Origin: a virus
Virus record (IMG/VR): IMGVR_UViG_3300033985_000036
Location: 1 to 34,655 of that record
Strand: one strand, 5' to 3'
DNA length: 34,655 nt
This document shows, piece by piece, positions 23,846-32,216 of this stretch. The notes below the pieces were generated by a model. It was given only the letters and a program-made list of their open reading frames with translations, did no database searches and was not told where the DNA came from. Numbering within the stretch: position 1 is the first letter of the stretch; the number at the start of each line of letters is the position of its first letter. The translations under genes and the position numbers were made by a program.

Positions 23846-24199
23846 CTAAGCTGTTGCCGATTCCTTGATTTCTTCTGTATTCTCCTCCTGGCTGTAATCT
23901 AAGTCAAACAAACTTATCTGACCTTCGGCGTGACCCTCTCCGCATATCGCCCTTATCCAACGTTCACTCAGGTTGTATCTTTTTGCAAGCTCCGCGTGGT
24001 TGTAGCCGTTGAACTCTTGCTTGATACGGAGGTCTCTTGCCGGACGGAGGAAAGATTCTGCCTTCGGTATATAGATTGTCGCCCCCCCCACGAGCTCAGC
24101 AAGCTTGATAAAATTGGCAACTCCAATCTTTTCGACAATATCACGATAGATGCCTTGAGGAATCATTTCCGGTGTCAGCTCATCAATTAAGCCGTCCAC
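23846..24199 (-). CDS. Mor/C-family transcriptional activator
   Basis: A 117-residue protein matching the Mor family: DELTPEMIPQGIYRDIVEKIGVANFIKLAELVGG at the N-terminus and a C-terminal helix-turn-helix (NHAELAKRYNLSERWIRAIC). In Mu, Mor turns on the middle promoter and C the late ones; here a single such gene is seen. The GTG at 24199 is six bases after AAAGGGGGTG. The frame is open further upstream, but that part overlaps the endolysin gene end and reads as an unlikely Arg/Ser-rich peptide. It sits directly upstream of the late block. Confidence 0.88.
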   Translation of the reverse strand: MDGLIDELTPEMIPQGIYRDIVEKIGVANFIKLAELVGGATIYIPKAESFLRPARDLRIKQEFNGYNHAELAKRYNLSERWIRAICGEGHAEGQISLFDLDYSQEENTEEIKESATA

Positions 24200-24230
24200 G
24201 GCGGCCACCCCCTTTCCTGAGCTGTTTTGC

Positions 24231-25607
24231 TTAAAGCGTGTTCGCCAGGATACCCATGACCTCACCGATGGTAATTGTCTCCCCAAGCCTGCCCTCCCAA
24301 AACTCAGGGGAGTTGATAATCTTCTTCTCGACAAGCTTCTTAAAAGCGTCCTTCTGCCACTGGGGAACATTTCCGGTATCCGTTGCCTCTTTGCTTTCCT
24401 TAGGTTCCTGGAGGATTCCCTTCAGGATGCCGACGATGCTGTAACCGTATCCCTTTCCGGGCCAGGCCCAGCCCGTACCGTTGGGATTGTCCTCGTATCC
24501 GAGCCATTCAACATATTTTGCAGAGCCTCTCTTGACTAAGTGGAACCGTGGGTCAGCACACGGCTGCTTAAGGGCCTCAGTGCTTGCGTAGGCTTTCAGG
24601 TGTTGTATTTGCGCCCTTACCCCTATCCGTGGGCTTTCAAAGACGGCTGCCTCACCCTTGGCGTTATTGTTAAGTGCTCCGATGCCGCTGTAATTGTTCT
24701 GCTCAGGAAGGACGATGCCGCCATATTTGAAATACCCTGTTTCTTTCAGGGCCTGAGCCCAAGCAACGTCAGCCCTCACGCCTTCAACCTCTGCCTCCTC
24801 AATGAATACCTGTGCAAGCTCTTCAATTGTGCAGTTCGGCAGAAGAGGCTTTGCATTGCTCTTCAGGGCATAGGAGACCATCTGAGCCGCCGTTGCCTCC
24901 GTCTTGCCCATGATGAGAGTGAGCTGTTGCTCCGGCTGCGTCTCTCCCGGCTGCTCAGGAGCAGAGGAGGGAAGGGGATATACCTTGTTTCCTTTTTCGT
25001 CAAAGACGCTGTATCCTGGATTTTTGTCACATTCTGCCTTGGCGTTCTCAAGGACTTTGTAGGCCCCGACCTGAGACTTTGCGTCATCCCAAGACTTTCT
25101 CACCCTGTAGAGCCCCGAAGCAGGAGCGGCCTCCTCTTTAAGCTGACCCTTAAACCAGTTCCATTTCTCCCAGTTGTTTGAGCTCATAGTCCCTGGACAA
25201 TTCTTCCGGCTTGCGTCGTAGTGCCTCACAACCTTATCCAGGGAGATGTTATGCTTCTTCATCAGGAACTTGACAAGCTCAATAGCATTTTGGACGGCCT
25301 TGTTATAATCCCCGTCACTGTTGATGCAAACCTCAATCCCTATGGAGTTATAGTTAGTGATTCCATACTGACCTTTGCCATCCCCGCAATGCCAGGAGGC
25401 ATTTGTATCCTCCACAGTTTGGATGATTGAATGGTCATCTACAAAGTAATGGGCCGAGGCATTTCGGTTGCCACCATTAAAATACCTGTAGTGAGCGTCA
25501 GCATCCGCACCCTTGCCGGGATTGCCTGTATCATGAACGACGATATACTTCGGGTCATTGCCGGTTGAAAAATTGTATTTTATAAGCTTTTTTTCGATTG
25601 TCGTCAT
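24231..25607 (-). CDS. bifunctional endolysin: amidase plus glucosaminidase
   Basis: A 458-residue lysin with two catalytic domains. Residues about 18-150 are an Amidase_2 domain (N-acetylmuramoyl-L-alanine amidase): VVHDTGNPG, SAHYFVDDHS, ASWHCGDG, GIEVC and RHYDASRKNCPG show the zinc ligands. Residues about 160-205 form an SPOR-like linker (LYRVRKSWDDAKSQVGAYKV). Residues about 228-400 resemble a FlgJ-type beta-N-acetylglucosaminidase: VRADVAWAQALKETGYFKYGG, NNYSGIGAL, FESPRIGVRAQIQHLKAY. It cuts peptidoglycan in two places. No signal peptide is seen, so export relies on the holin. AAAAGGGGG before the ATG. Confidence 0.92.
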   Translation of the reverse strand: MTTIEKKLIKYNFSTGNDPKYIVVHDTGNPGKGADADAHYRYFNGGNRNASAHYFVDDHSIIQTVEDTNASWHCGDGKGQYGITNYNSIGIEVCINSDGDYNKAVQNAIELVKFLMKKHNISLDKVVRHYDASRKNCPGTMSSNNWEKWNWFKGQLKEEAAPASGLYRVRKSWDDAKSQVGAYKVLENAKAECDKNPGYSVFDEKGNKVYPLPSSAPEQPGETQPEQQLTLIMGKTEATAAQMVSYALKSNAKPLLPNCTIEELAQVFIEEAEVEGVRADVAWAQALKETGYFKYGGIVLPEQNNYSGIGALNNNAKGEAAVFESPRIGVRAQIQHLKAYASTEALKQPCADPRFHLVKRGSAKYVEWLGYEDNPNGTGWAWPGKGYGYSIVGILKGILQEPKESKEATDTGNVPQWQKDAFKKLVEKKIINSPEFWEGRLGETITIGEVMGILANTL

Positions 25608-25608
25608 T

Positions 25609-25923
25609 TTAATGCCCCCTTTTAATCCTGCTCATTAACTCTTCCATAATTTCTCCGCTTTCCCTTAGTTTGAGCTTATCTCTCTCGCTGTCTTCATAGC
25701 TGACATTGAGCATCCTGTTTATATGCCATAATCCTATATCCTTTGTGATTTCGGCAATCTGCCAGTTGCTTAGGCACCTAATCTTTTTCTCAAATTCCTC
25801 AGAATCCATAAAATTAGCAGTATTATTCATTTTGATTGCTTCTGATATCAGATTCTCTCTGATAAGGGAGCTCATCTCTTTAAAGATTTCAAAATCATTC
25901 AGCGTCTTATTGTTTTTGTTCAA
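25609..25923 (-). CDS. hypothetical middle-region protein
   Basis: A 104-residue charged, helical protein starting NKNNKTLNDFEIFKEMSSLI. Not recognised. It has a TTG start with GGGAGGGG ahead of it and lies just upstream of the endolysin gene with only 1 bp between them, so it is probably cotranscribed. The region FEKKIRCLSNWQIAEITKDIGLWHINRML suggests a small globular helical domain. No membrane segment or catalytic motif. Confidence 0.7.
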   Translation of the reverse strand: MNKNNKTLNDFEIFKEMSSLIRENLISEAIKMNNTANFMDSEEFEKKIRCLSNWQIAEITKDIGLWHINRMLNVSYEDSERDKLKLRESGEIMEELMSRIKRGH

Positions 25924-25937
25924 CTTAATCCCCTCCC

Positions 25938-26339
25938 TTAAAGGTTTACTATCGGAGCAATAACCTTCTCGTATAACTCTCCGACACTATATTTCGTTTC
26001 ACCCTTTGCTATAATGTCTTTTTCAAACTTCTTGATTTCCATTGCAAGCTTCATTACCTTTATGACCCCGACCTGCTCAGGAGTTATTTTGGGTCTGGGC
26101 TTTAAATTCATATCCACATCAGGAGTCATGCAGCTAATTGCTTTAAATAGATAAACACCGTCGCCAAAGGCTCCAAAATTCTCTCTAAACTCGTTAACAA
26201 CTTCAATAGCGAATTTGTTCCTGTTGAGTTTAGGCTTTACCGGAGGGAGAATTCCTTTCTCTCTCAGTTCAGTCCTTAACTCTTTGAGAGCTCGTTTCTC
26301 CTTGTTTGTGAGCTTTTTTTGCCATTTCTTTGTTGCCAT
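25938..26339 (-). CDS. hypothetical basic protein
   Basis: A 133-residue protein that begins with a highly basic segment (MATKKWQKKLTNKEKRALKE). A helical middle follows, then a C-terminal part with KITPEQVGVIKVMKLAMEIKKFEKDI. Nucleic-acid binding is possible from the charge, but I do not recognise a family. ATG at 26339 is eight bases after AGGAGG, and is preferred to the ATG two codons upstream. Confidence 0.7.
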   Translation of the reverse strand: MATKKWQKKLTNKEKRALKELRTELREKGILPPVKPKLNRNKFAIEVVNEFRENFGAFGDGVYLFKAISCMTPDVDMNLKPRPKITPEQVGVIKVMKLAMEIKKFEKDIIAKGETKYSVGELYEKVIAPIVNL

Positions 26340-26354
26340 TTTCATTCCCTCCTC

Positions 26355-27209
26355 TTAAAAGATATCCCTGAACCGGTAGTCAAGGGCCAGTGGGTCTTCG
26401 TTCTCAGCTAAGAGCATCTTGGCTAAGTACATCTTTCCGGTTTCCGGGTTCTTGGTTTTTTCAAAGAGCCTTCCGGCTGTGGCCTTGGACAAAAAGCCGA
26501 CCAGTTGATAAAAATATTCGCTTGTATAGATAATGGGCAGTTGCTTCCGGTATCGGTAATCAATAATGCCGTAGAACTCTTTAATCCAGGTGTCTTTCTG
26601 GCTTTCCTTGCAGATATCGTCCACAATCAGGATGTCACAGTTGTAAATCCGCTGCCTGATTTCGTCCACTTTGTAAGCTTCTTCCGGCTTGTTGTAGTAG
26701 GCGAACCACTCTGTAAAGCTCTGCACCCAGTTGAAGAACATAGGGAACACCCCGAGCTCTATAAGCGGATACGCTGCCGCCGTGACCAGGTGAGTCTTGC
26801 CGCATCCCGATGTCCCCAGCAGGCCCATCCACGGCGCACCCCTCAGGCCTTCTCCCCGCTTAACCCTGTCCACCAAGCTGTCAGAATACTCCTTTGCAAT
26901 CCTGTAAGCGTTGACCACTCGCTTATCCATGCCTTTAAGGGTAAAGTTGCCAAAATTCTTGTGAACAAACTCGTCGCTGATGTTGCAGGATTTCAAAAGC
27001 CTTTTCAGCTTCTTCCGCTCCTGGCAGCTACACACATAACCGACGTTTTTCTCAAGGTTGAAGATAACGCCTGAGTCCTGGCACAACTCACATTCATAGA
27101 CCCGCAAGTCTTCTCCTGAAGGCTTCTTCGGCCCGTTCATCCCTCTTTGTTCCGCTTGTGTTCTGAGCCGTTCCATGTTTTGGGTTAATACTTTTGCCGT
27201 TACTTCCAA
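26355..27209 (-). CDS. DnaC-like helicase loader (AAA+ ATPase)
   Basis: A 284-residue protein of the DnaC/IstB group. It has a four-cysteine zinc-like motif near residues 40-61 (CELC ... VCSC), Walker A GLLGTSGCGKTHL near 130-142 and Walker B NCDILIVDDICKES near 190. Further on is a sensor-like region with IIYTSEYFYQLVGFLS. The family loads replicative helicase onto DNA. Start TTG six bases after AAAAGGGGGTG; a GTG at 27218 lies inside that site. It overlaps the preceding small replication gene by 116 bp. Confidence 0.9.
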   Translation of the reverse strand: MEVTAKVLTQNMERLRTQAEQRGMNGPKKPSGEDLRVYECELCQDSGVIFNLEKNVGYVCSCQERKKLKRLLKSCNISDEFVHKNFGNFTLKGMDKRVVNAYRIAKEYSDSLVDRVKRGEGLRGAPWMGLLGTSGCGKTHLVTAAAYPLIELGVFPMFFNWVQSFTEWFAYYNKPEEAYKVDEIRQRIYNCDILIVDDICKESQKDTWIKEFYGIIDYRYRKQLPIIYTSEYFYQLVGFLSKATAGRLFEKTKNPETGKMYLAKMLLAENEDPLALDYRFRDIF

Positions 27210-27465
27210 ATGATGCACCCCCTTTTAGATTCCGCAATATTCCACGGGTATAACTCTCCCGGATATTCGGGTATTTCCTGATATGGATTGTCAGGGCCTC
27301 AATGACCAGGGCCGGGTCAAACCGTTCCCAGTATTCATATTCCCGCTCTTTGATGCCGTCAGCTATTTGCCCCGTCTTCCTGGTAAAACGCAAGGTGTCC
27401 CAGTACTGCTCAATGACCTTTATCTGCTCCGGCGTGTACCGGCAAAGCTTTTCCTTCAACACCAT
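27094..27465 (-). CDS. replication-associated small protein
   Basis: A 123-residue protein, MVLKEKLCRYTPEQIKVIEQYWDTLRFTRKTG..., with WERFDPALVIEALTIHIRKYPNIRESYTRGILRNL. That segment resembles the C-terminal domains of DnaD-like or primosomal proteins that precede helicase loaders in Firmicute phages. It overlaps both neighbours, which suggests coupled translation. The ATG at 27465 is preferred because AGAAGGA lies six bases before it. The family is assigned with moderate certainty. Confidence 0.7.
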   Translation of the reverse strand: MVLKEKLCRYTPEQIKVIEQYWDTLRFTRKTGQIADGIKEREYEYWERFDPALVIEALTIHIRKYPNIRESYTRGILRNLKGGASFGSNGKSINPKHGTAQNTSGTKRDERAEEAFRRRLAGL

Positions 27466-27916
27466 CACCGTCCTTCTTGGCAGTTTCCCTTTCGACCATT
27501 TTCTTGAGCATTTCAATGAGCTTGCTGCACTGCTCGTTGTTCAGCCACTCAAGCCGTTCAACCCCGAACATCTTTTTGACAAAACCGTTGATTCTTGCGT
27601 TGTTGTTGTTCCACCCGAGCTCACCAGTGAGCCGGTATATCTTTTGTCTTTTCGCCTTGGTGAGCTTGTTGCCCCCGGTGTCAGTCCTGCCGCTGCCGCC
27701 CTTGCCCTTGGCCGAGTCCTTCAGGGCAGAGAGGGCATGGCAAACCTTGTTGATTTCCTTCTGGCTGAGCTGCCTCATGCTGTCCTTGCCGGTCTCCCGG
27801 TATACGATGGAGTAGAGGGTATCATTGTCAAGAGCCAGCTCCGGCGACTTCGCCAGCCCCCATATGGTCTTAATAGTAAAAGTAGGGGCATAAGACCGCC
27901 CCTTGTTGTATCCCAT
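27410..27916 (-). CDS. GemA/gp16-like protein (DUF1018)
   Basis: A 168-residue protein of the Mu gp16/GemA family. The hallmark is IKTIWGLAKSPELALDNDTLYSIVYRETGKDSMRQLSQKEINKVCHALSAL (residues about 17-65). It is followed by a basic Gly/Thr-rich linker and a C-terminal domain (LGWNNNNARINGFVKKMFGVERLEWL). In Mu, GemA affects host gene expression and supercoiling. Position after gam is canonical. Confidence 0.9.
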   Translation of the reverse strand: MGYNKGRSYAPTFTIKTIWGLAKSPELALDNDTLYSIVYRETGKDSMRQLSQKEINKVCHALSALKDSAKGKGGSGRTDTGGNKLTKAKRQKIYRLTGELGWNNNNARINGFVKKMFGVERLEWLNNEQCSKLIEMLKKMVERETAKKDGDGVEGKALPVHAGADKGH

Positions 27917-27928
27917 CACACCACCCCC

Positions 27929-28441
27929 TTATTGATGCATATCCTTGAGCTTCTCCCGAGCCGTCTCGTACCAAAAGACATCCTCTTTTTTGAGCCTTGC
28001 CCCGACCTTGATAATTTCCTCCTCACCGTACTTCTTGAGGACTTCCTTGTTGACTGTCTCCACGACATTGATGCAGTCCGTCATCTTGCGGATTTTCAGG
28101 CTCTTGATGATTTCAGCAACCTTCTCCTTGGCCTTGGGGATGATGACCGACGTACTCAGCCGGAAGCCGACACTCCCAAAATTAAGAGTCATTGTCTTGC
28201 CGTCCAGCTCCTCTTTGTGTTCCGTGACAAACTCCTTGACATCCTTGCCCAGCTTGTCAATCCTGTCCTGAAGCGGCTTTGCCTCAAGTCCTGCGGATAT
28301 CTTTATGCCGTTTATTTGCCTGTTCATTTCGCCCTCGATTTCCTCAATCTGGATTTCCTTTTCGGCTATCTCTCTGAGGGCCGCATCCACTTCAGCCCAG
28401 CTCCTGAGAACCGGCTGATTCTTGATTCGCTTTCTTGCCAT
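27929..28441 (-). CDS. gam: host-nuclease inhibitor Gam
   Basis: A 170-residue Mu Gam homologue: starts MARKRIKNQPVLRSWAEVD, then long helices (EKEIQIEEIEGEMNRQING), then FVTEHKEELDGKTMTLNFGSVGFRLST, the typical beta-hairpin. Gam forms a Ku-like dimer that binds DNA ends and protects injected linear phage DNA from exonuclease. GGGAGG nine bases before the ATG. Complete and of normal length. Confidence 0.94.
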   Translation of the reverse strand: MARKRIKNQPVLRSWAEVDAALREIAEKEIQIEEIEGEMNRQINGIKISAGLEAKPLQDRIDKLGKDVKEFVTEHKEELDGKTMTLNFGSVGFRLSTSVIIPKAKEKVAEIIKSLKIRKMTDCINVVETVNKEVLKKYGEEEIIKVGARLKKEDVFWYETAREKLKDMHQ

Positions 28442-28675
28442 CTACATCAAACCTCCCTCGACGTTGACCCCCGAGACCTTCCCGTCGTGTATCTCAAAGG
28501 TCATTCCCAAGGCTTCATGCAGTGCCTGGAATACGCTGACGGGAAGCTCCTCGCTAATCCTGAAGTAGTTCTTATTCACAAATCCGGTGATTGACTCTTT
28601 AACCTCTTCCTTGCTGAATACCCCGGCTGTCAGGCCGTTCACCGCACAAGCGACCGTTTCATTTAATCCCATCAT
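28442..28675 (-). CDS. small hypothetical early protein
   Basis: A 77-residue acidic protein, MMGLNETVACAVNGLTAGVFSKEEVKESI..., between MuB and Gam. It shows mixed helix and strand with the segment FRISEELPVSVFQALHEALGM. Not recognised. Mu carries several small host-interaction genes (kil region) at this place, so a host-takeover role is possible. AAGGAGG precedes the ATG. Confidence 0.72.
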   Translation of the reverse strand: MMGLNETVACAVNGLTAGVFSKEEVKESITGFVNKNYFRISEELPVSVFQALHEALGMTFEIHDGKVSGVNVEGGLM

Positions 28676-28688
28676 TGTTCACGCCTCC

Positions 28689-29660
28689 TTAAAGCATCAT
28701 CATTTTGCTTGCCTGGTTGATAATTTTGAGAGTAATGACTTCCTGACCGGTGTCATTCATAATCCTGATAACGTTGTCCAGTGTCCTCCCCAGCAGCCGG
28801 AAACATCCCGTCTGATGGTTGCAGGCCCTGGAGACCAGCTCATTCATTGCGTCCGGCTCGACCTTGTACCCCTCAAGGTATTTCTCCACTTCCTGCCGGG
28901 TCAGCCCCTTCAGGGAAACATAGAAGTCAATCCTGTTGGCAAACCGTGTGAGATAACTCTTTATCTGAGCTTCAAGCTTCGGCTCACCGGCAATGACAAT
29001 CCCGACATCAGCCTGGTCAAAAATACCCCGGAGGATTTCCATTTTCTTCTGAGTGTACTTGCTGATGAGCTTGTCAGCCTCGTCGATGATGAGCAAATAC
29101 CCGTGATTCACGTTGAAAAACTCCCTGATTCCGTTGACCCTTTTCCAAATCGTCCCGTACGTCTGAGGAATGCCGAGGGCCTTCTCAATGGCCTCGACCA
29201 AATCCCGGCTTGACATGATATCGTCACACTCGACATAGGCCACACGGGGCAGTTTGGCGTAGTGCTTCAGAGCGTGAGTCTTGCCGAACCCCGACTTGCC
29301 GACCACAATCCCAAGGCCCATGTCTTCCTGGCAGGAGCTGCAAAGTCCAATCACACTCTCCGCATCCCGGCCCTCAAAGAACCCTCTCTTTTTTGGCAGC
29401 CTCAAAACCGGTGTTTCGGTTGCCGCCGGAGTGTCTTCTTTTTGTCCGGCCTTGCTCTTGAGGTAGTCCTCAAGCCTTGCCTCAAGCTCCGTCGTGTCGC
29501 TGTCATACTTGCCTGACAAATACCTCGATATGGTTGTCCTCGAATAGTTCAGCTCGTTTGCTAGTTCCGCTTTGGTCTTCTTGTTTACCGCCAGGTACTC
29601 ATTGACCCTTTGGGCCAGTGACCTCATTTCACCCGTGTAAATCGTCGCTACAGCTTCCAT
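28689..29660 (-). CDS. MuB-like transposition target-selection ATPase
   Basis: A 323-residue AAA+ protein. Residues 1-75 hold a helix-turn-helix (KKTKAELANELNYSRTTISRYLSG). Walker A is GIVVGKSGFGKTHALKHY near 118-134, Walker B HGYLLIIDEADKLI near 183, and a C-terminal basic domain follows. MuB binds DNA, delivers target DNA to MuA and provides target immunity. ATG at 29660 eight bases after GAGGG. It follows the transposase gene, as in Mu. Confidence 0.94.
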   Translation of the reverse strand: MEAVATIYTGEMRSLAQRVNEYLAVNKKTKAELANELNYSRTTISRYLSGKYDSDTTELEARLEDYLKSKAGQKEDTPAATETPVLRLPKKRGFFEGRDAESVIGLCSSCQEDMGLGIVVGKSGFGKTHALKHYAKLPRVAYVECDDIMSSRDLVEAIEKALGIPQTYGTIWKRVNGIREFFNVNHGYLLIIDEADKLISKYTQKKMEILRGIFDQADVGIVIAGEPKLEAQIKSYLTRFANRIDFYVSLKGLTRQEVEKYLEGYKVEPDAMNELVSRACNHQTGCFRLLGRTLDNVIRIMNDTGQEVITLKIINQASKMMML

Positions 29661-29685
29661 CACTTTATCCCTCGCTTTCTAATTT

Positions 29686-31749
29686 TTACCCAAGCTGCCT
29701 AAGCTTAGAGAGTGCATCCTGGGCCTTCCTACTGAAGAACTCGTCTTCAGCGTCTTGTTTCTGCCTGTTCTTTTTATCCCTGAGCTCTGAGGCAAACTGC
29801 TTGTCCTGCGGGAGAGCAACCACCTTGTCGCTCTTACCCTTAACCACCAGGTCAAGAGCCCCGACAACATCACCCGGAACGTTGCCCCTTTGCTCATACG
29901 GCGTTCTGAACTCCTCAAGGAGTTCCTTATCGTTTCTAAGCTGCGTATTCTGCATTTTCTTGTGTTCCTCAAGGGCCTTTTGGGAGACCTTTGGAGCTAT
30001 CAGCAAGAGCTCCTGAGATACCGCTTCACAAATCTTCTTGCCTTCCCTTGTGTAGACGTAGAGCCTTGTCACGTCTTCAGGGTCATACTTGATATCAACC
30101 TTTTCCCCGTGGTAGTTGCAAAGCTCCTGAGCCCTGTACTCGTAACCGAATTTCCTGATTCCGATGTTGTAAACCGTGACCCTCTCAGACTTCATCATCA
30201 GGATTGAAGCGTATGACTTCGGGGGAGCAGGCTTATAGTACTTGTCCTCAGCCTTCATGAAGAGCTCTATCGGAACCGTGTACTTCTCACCCTGACGCTT
30301 GAGGCCGGAGTGTTCGCGTTTGTGGTAAACTTCGTTTAACCACTTTGTCCAAAGCTCGTAAAACTCTTCCATCGTGAGGAGCTCCCCACGCTCCAACATC
30401 TTAGGGATGTCCTTCTTGATTTTGGCTGCCGTCTTGGAGCCGGTCAGAGTGCCGGTGTAGGAGAACATCCATTTTGTGAAGCTTGAGCATATCGTCCCGA
30501 AAAACCGCTCAATCTGCGCCTTTGACCAAGGCTGAAACGGCAGGCTGTTTATTTCGTCCTGAATTCCTATGCTCCGGTAAAATCCTTTAGTCTCTTCGTC
30601 GAATTGGAGCTCCTTCTTCTGCTTCCGCTCACTCCGCTTGATGCCAGTCAAATCCTTGGCGTTGTAGTCCTTGCCGTTGTCGATTAAGAGCCACTGAGGT
30701 ACTCCTCCCGGCGTGCCGTAAATCACTTTGAGCAAGGACAATTTCAAAATCTGAGAGTTGGCGTGTCGGCAGATAATGTCACCGAGGAATGTCCGGCTCC
30801 TGGTGTCCACCCAGCCCACAAGCCGGGGTTTTATTGCCGTGACCTTGCCGTTTGGATGGGTATATGCTACCCAGCAGTCAAATGTATGTTCGTCACCTTG
30901 CAGGAGGCCCAGGACCGGCAGGGACTTGGTGTCCCGCGAACCCTTCACCATCACCTTGTTTTTGTATTCCCTCATGCCCTTGGCCGCCAGGAAATGAGCG
31001 TTCTTGGCCCGTCTTTCCTCCATCAGATAGTTGATATACCTCGTAACCGTCTGATATGACGGGTATTCCCATCCTTGGAGTTCGGCCACCTGCTCAAGCT
31101 TCATGTACAGCATTTCAACCGTCCCGTCGTTGGCCGCAAAGTCCTTGTCAAACCACACGTTTTCAATATATGCCCTGACTTTATCATCCAGGGACGGGAA
31201 CGTGAATTTCTCCTTCGGCTTCCTGCACAGGGAGAGCACCTTCAGAAAATCGTAGTTATGGCCGTTTTCCTTATGGAGCCTCATGGCCCAGGCTGACGCT
31301 TCAAGGTAGTCCTTGGCGTACCGGTATAGAGTCCGCTGGCTGATGCCCAGCTCCTCCGCAAACTCCTCAGCGAAAGCCGTCCGCTCACCGTCGTTGTAGT
31401 TTAAAAACTCCTGTATCCGCTTACCTAGTTCGACTGCCTGATAATACTGCTTTGAGAAGTTCTCAAGATACCAGTTTAAGTCAACGCCTACATACCAGGG
31501 AGTTTCTTGGCCTGTCCTCTGTTCAACCACAACATCACTCCCGCTAATACTCACTTTTTCCTTGTAGCCCCGTCTTGCTTTCTTGGAGAGGGAGGAGAGG
31601 GCAACCAAAACCCTGTCCTTGCCTCCGTCCCTCTCTTCAGTCCGGGTCTTAAAGCTTCCCGGATTCCTTTGAATCCTTCGATAAAGCGTGTAATAATTTA
31701 ACCCTTCTAGTTCAGCCGCTTCTTCGAGCGTGACAAATGTTTCAGCCAA
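29686..31749 (-). CDS. MuA-like DDE transposase
   Basis: A 687-residue transposase. An N-terminal HTH (TLEEAAELEGLNYYTLYRRI) is followed by end-binding domains and the RNase-H-like core. The core has D286 (LLQGDEHTF), D357 (WLLIDNGKDY) and E414 (WSKAQIERFFGT). A beta-barrel Mu-transpos_C part (KFGYEYRAQELCNYHGEKVDIKYD) and a basic C-terminal helix that should contact MuB complete it. It performs integration and replicative transposition. The TTG at 31749 follows AAAGGGGGG; the longer frame (TTG at 31779) lacks a ribosome binding site. Confidence 0.95.
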   Translation of the reverse strand: MAETFVTLEEAAELEGLNYYTLYRRIQRNPGSFKTRTEERDGGKDRVLVALSSLSKKARRGYKEKVSISGSDVVVEQRTGQETPWYVGVDLNWYLENFSKQYYQAVELGKRIQEFLNYNDGERTAFAEEFAEELGISQRTLYRYAKDYLEASAWAMRLHKENGHNYDFLKVLSLCRKPKEKFTFPSLDDKVRAYIENVWFDKDFAANDGTVEMLYMKLEQVAELQGWEYPSYQTVTRYINYLMEERRAKNAHFLAAKGMREYKNKVMVKGSRDTKSLPVLGLLQGDEHTFDCWVAYTHPNGKVTAIKPRLVGWVDTRSRTFLGDIICRHANSQILKLSLLKVIYGTPGGVPQWLLIDNGKDYNAKDLTGIKRSERKQKKELQFDEETKGFYRSIGIQDEINSLPFQPWSKAQIERFFGTICSSFTKWMFSYTGTLTGSKTAAKIKKDIPKMLERGELLTMEEFYELWTKWLNEVYHKREHSGLKRQGEKYTVPIELFMKAEDKYYKPAPPKSYASILMMKSERVTVYNIGIRKFGYEYRAQELCNYHGEKVDIKYDPEDVTRLYVYTREGKKICEAVSQELLLIAPKVSQKALEEHKKMQNTQLRNDKELLEEFRTPYEQRGNVPGDVVGALDLVVKGKSDKVVALPQDKQFASELRDKKNRQKQDAEDEFFSRKAQDALSKLRQLG

Positions 31750-31775
31750 ATCCTTCCCCCCTTTACCCTTGGCCT

Positions 31776-31883
31776 TCAATTTGGTAAAATGGAGGGGATG
31801 AGGGGCTTCTTCATCAACGGCTTTTGAAAAGAGTGTCGCTGCTGACCGGTTGGACGCTCTTTTCTTTTGCCATTGTTGAACAT
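31776..31883 (-). CDS. possible 35-aa early peptide
   Basis: A short frame with ATG at 31883, seven bases after GGAGG, and a TGA at 31776: MFNNGKRKERPTGQQRHSFQ and so on, basic and proline-rich. It fills the gap between the coiled-coil gene and the transposase, but another short frame (19 codons) overlaps it. Coding is not certain. Confidence 0.35.
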   Translation of the reverse strand: MFNNGKRKERPTGQQRHSFQKPLMKKPLIPSILPN

Positions 31884-31897
31884 CCCCATCCCTCCGG

Positions 31898-32203
31898 TCA
31901 TGCGCCTTTTGTCACCTTTTCCTTGATTTTGTTCATACTCTCCTCAACTTTCCTGAGCTCCTCCTGGAGGTATGCGTCGATATTGTTGAGAGTCTCAATG
32001 TTGGCCTGCTTCAGGCTGATGCAGTCAAACAAGTCCTCGATGTCTTTCTGGATTTCAGCTTGAACCTGCTCGATTTGCCGTTTGAGTTCGTTCTGCTTTG
32101 CTCTCAGGATGATGAGCATGGTTTCCGGAATTACTCCTTCGCTCATTCCCATCCCGGCCTTAAGGCTGTCCAACTCAAGAAGAAAATCCTTGACATTCTT
32201 CAA
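31898..32203 (-). CDS. coiled-coil early protein
   Basis: A 101-residue protein, almost entirely helical with heptad spacing (LRAKQNELKRQIEQVQAEIQ, then YLQEELRKVEESMNKIKEKV). TTG start seven bases after AAGGAGG. It lies between the Ner-like gene and the transposase. Not recognised. A modulator of transposition or a DNA-bound dimer is a guess from location only. Confidence 0.75.
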   Translation of the reverse strand: MKNVKDFLLELDSLKAGMGMSEGVIPETMLIILRAKQNELKRQIEQVQAEIQKDIEDLFDCISLKQANIETLNNIDAYLQEELRKVEESMNKIKEKVTKGA

Positions 32204-32216
32204 AGCTATTCCTCCT

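Noticed and set aside
24208-24370. N-terminal extension of the Mor-family gene
   Set aside because: It overlaps the endolysin 3' end, is Arg/Ser-rich and lies before the well-placed AAAGGGGGTG site; the shorter start is better.
27302-28594. 430-codon plus-strand open frame
   Set aside because: It lies opposite GemA and Gam, both clear family members with ribosome binding sites. It has no such site itself and its sequence resembles reverse reading of coding DNA.
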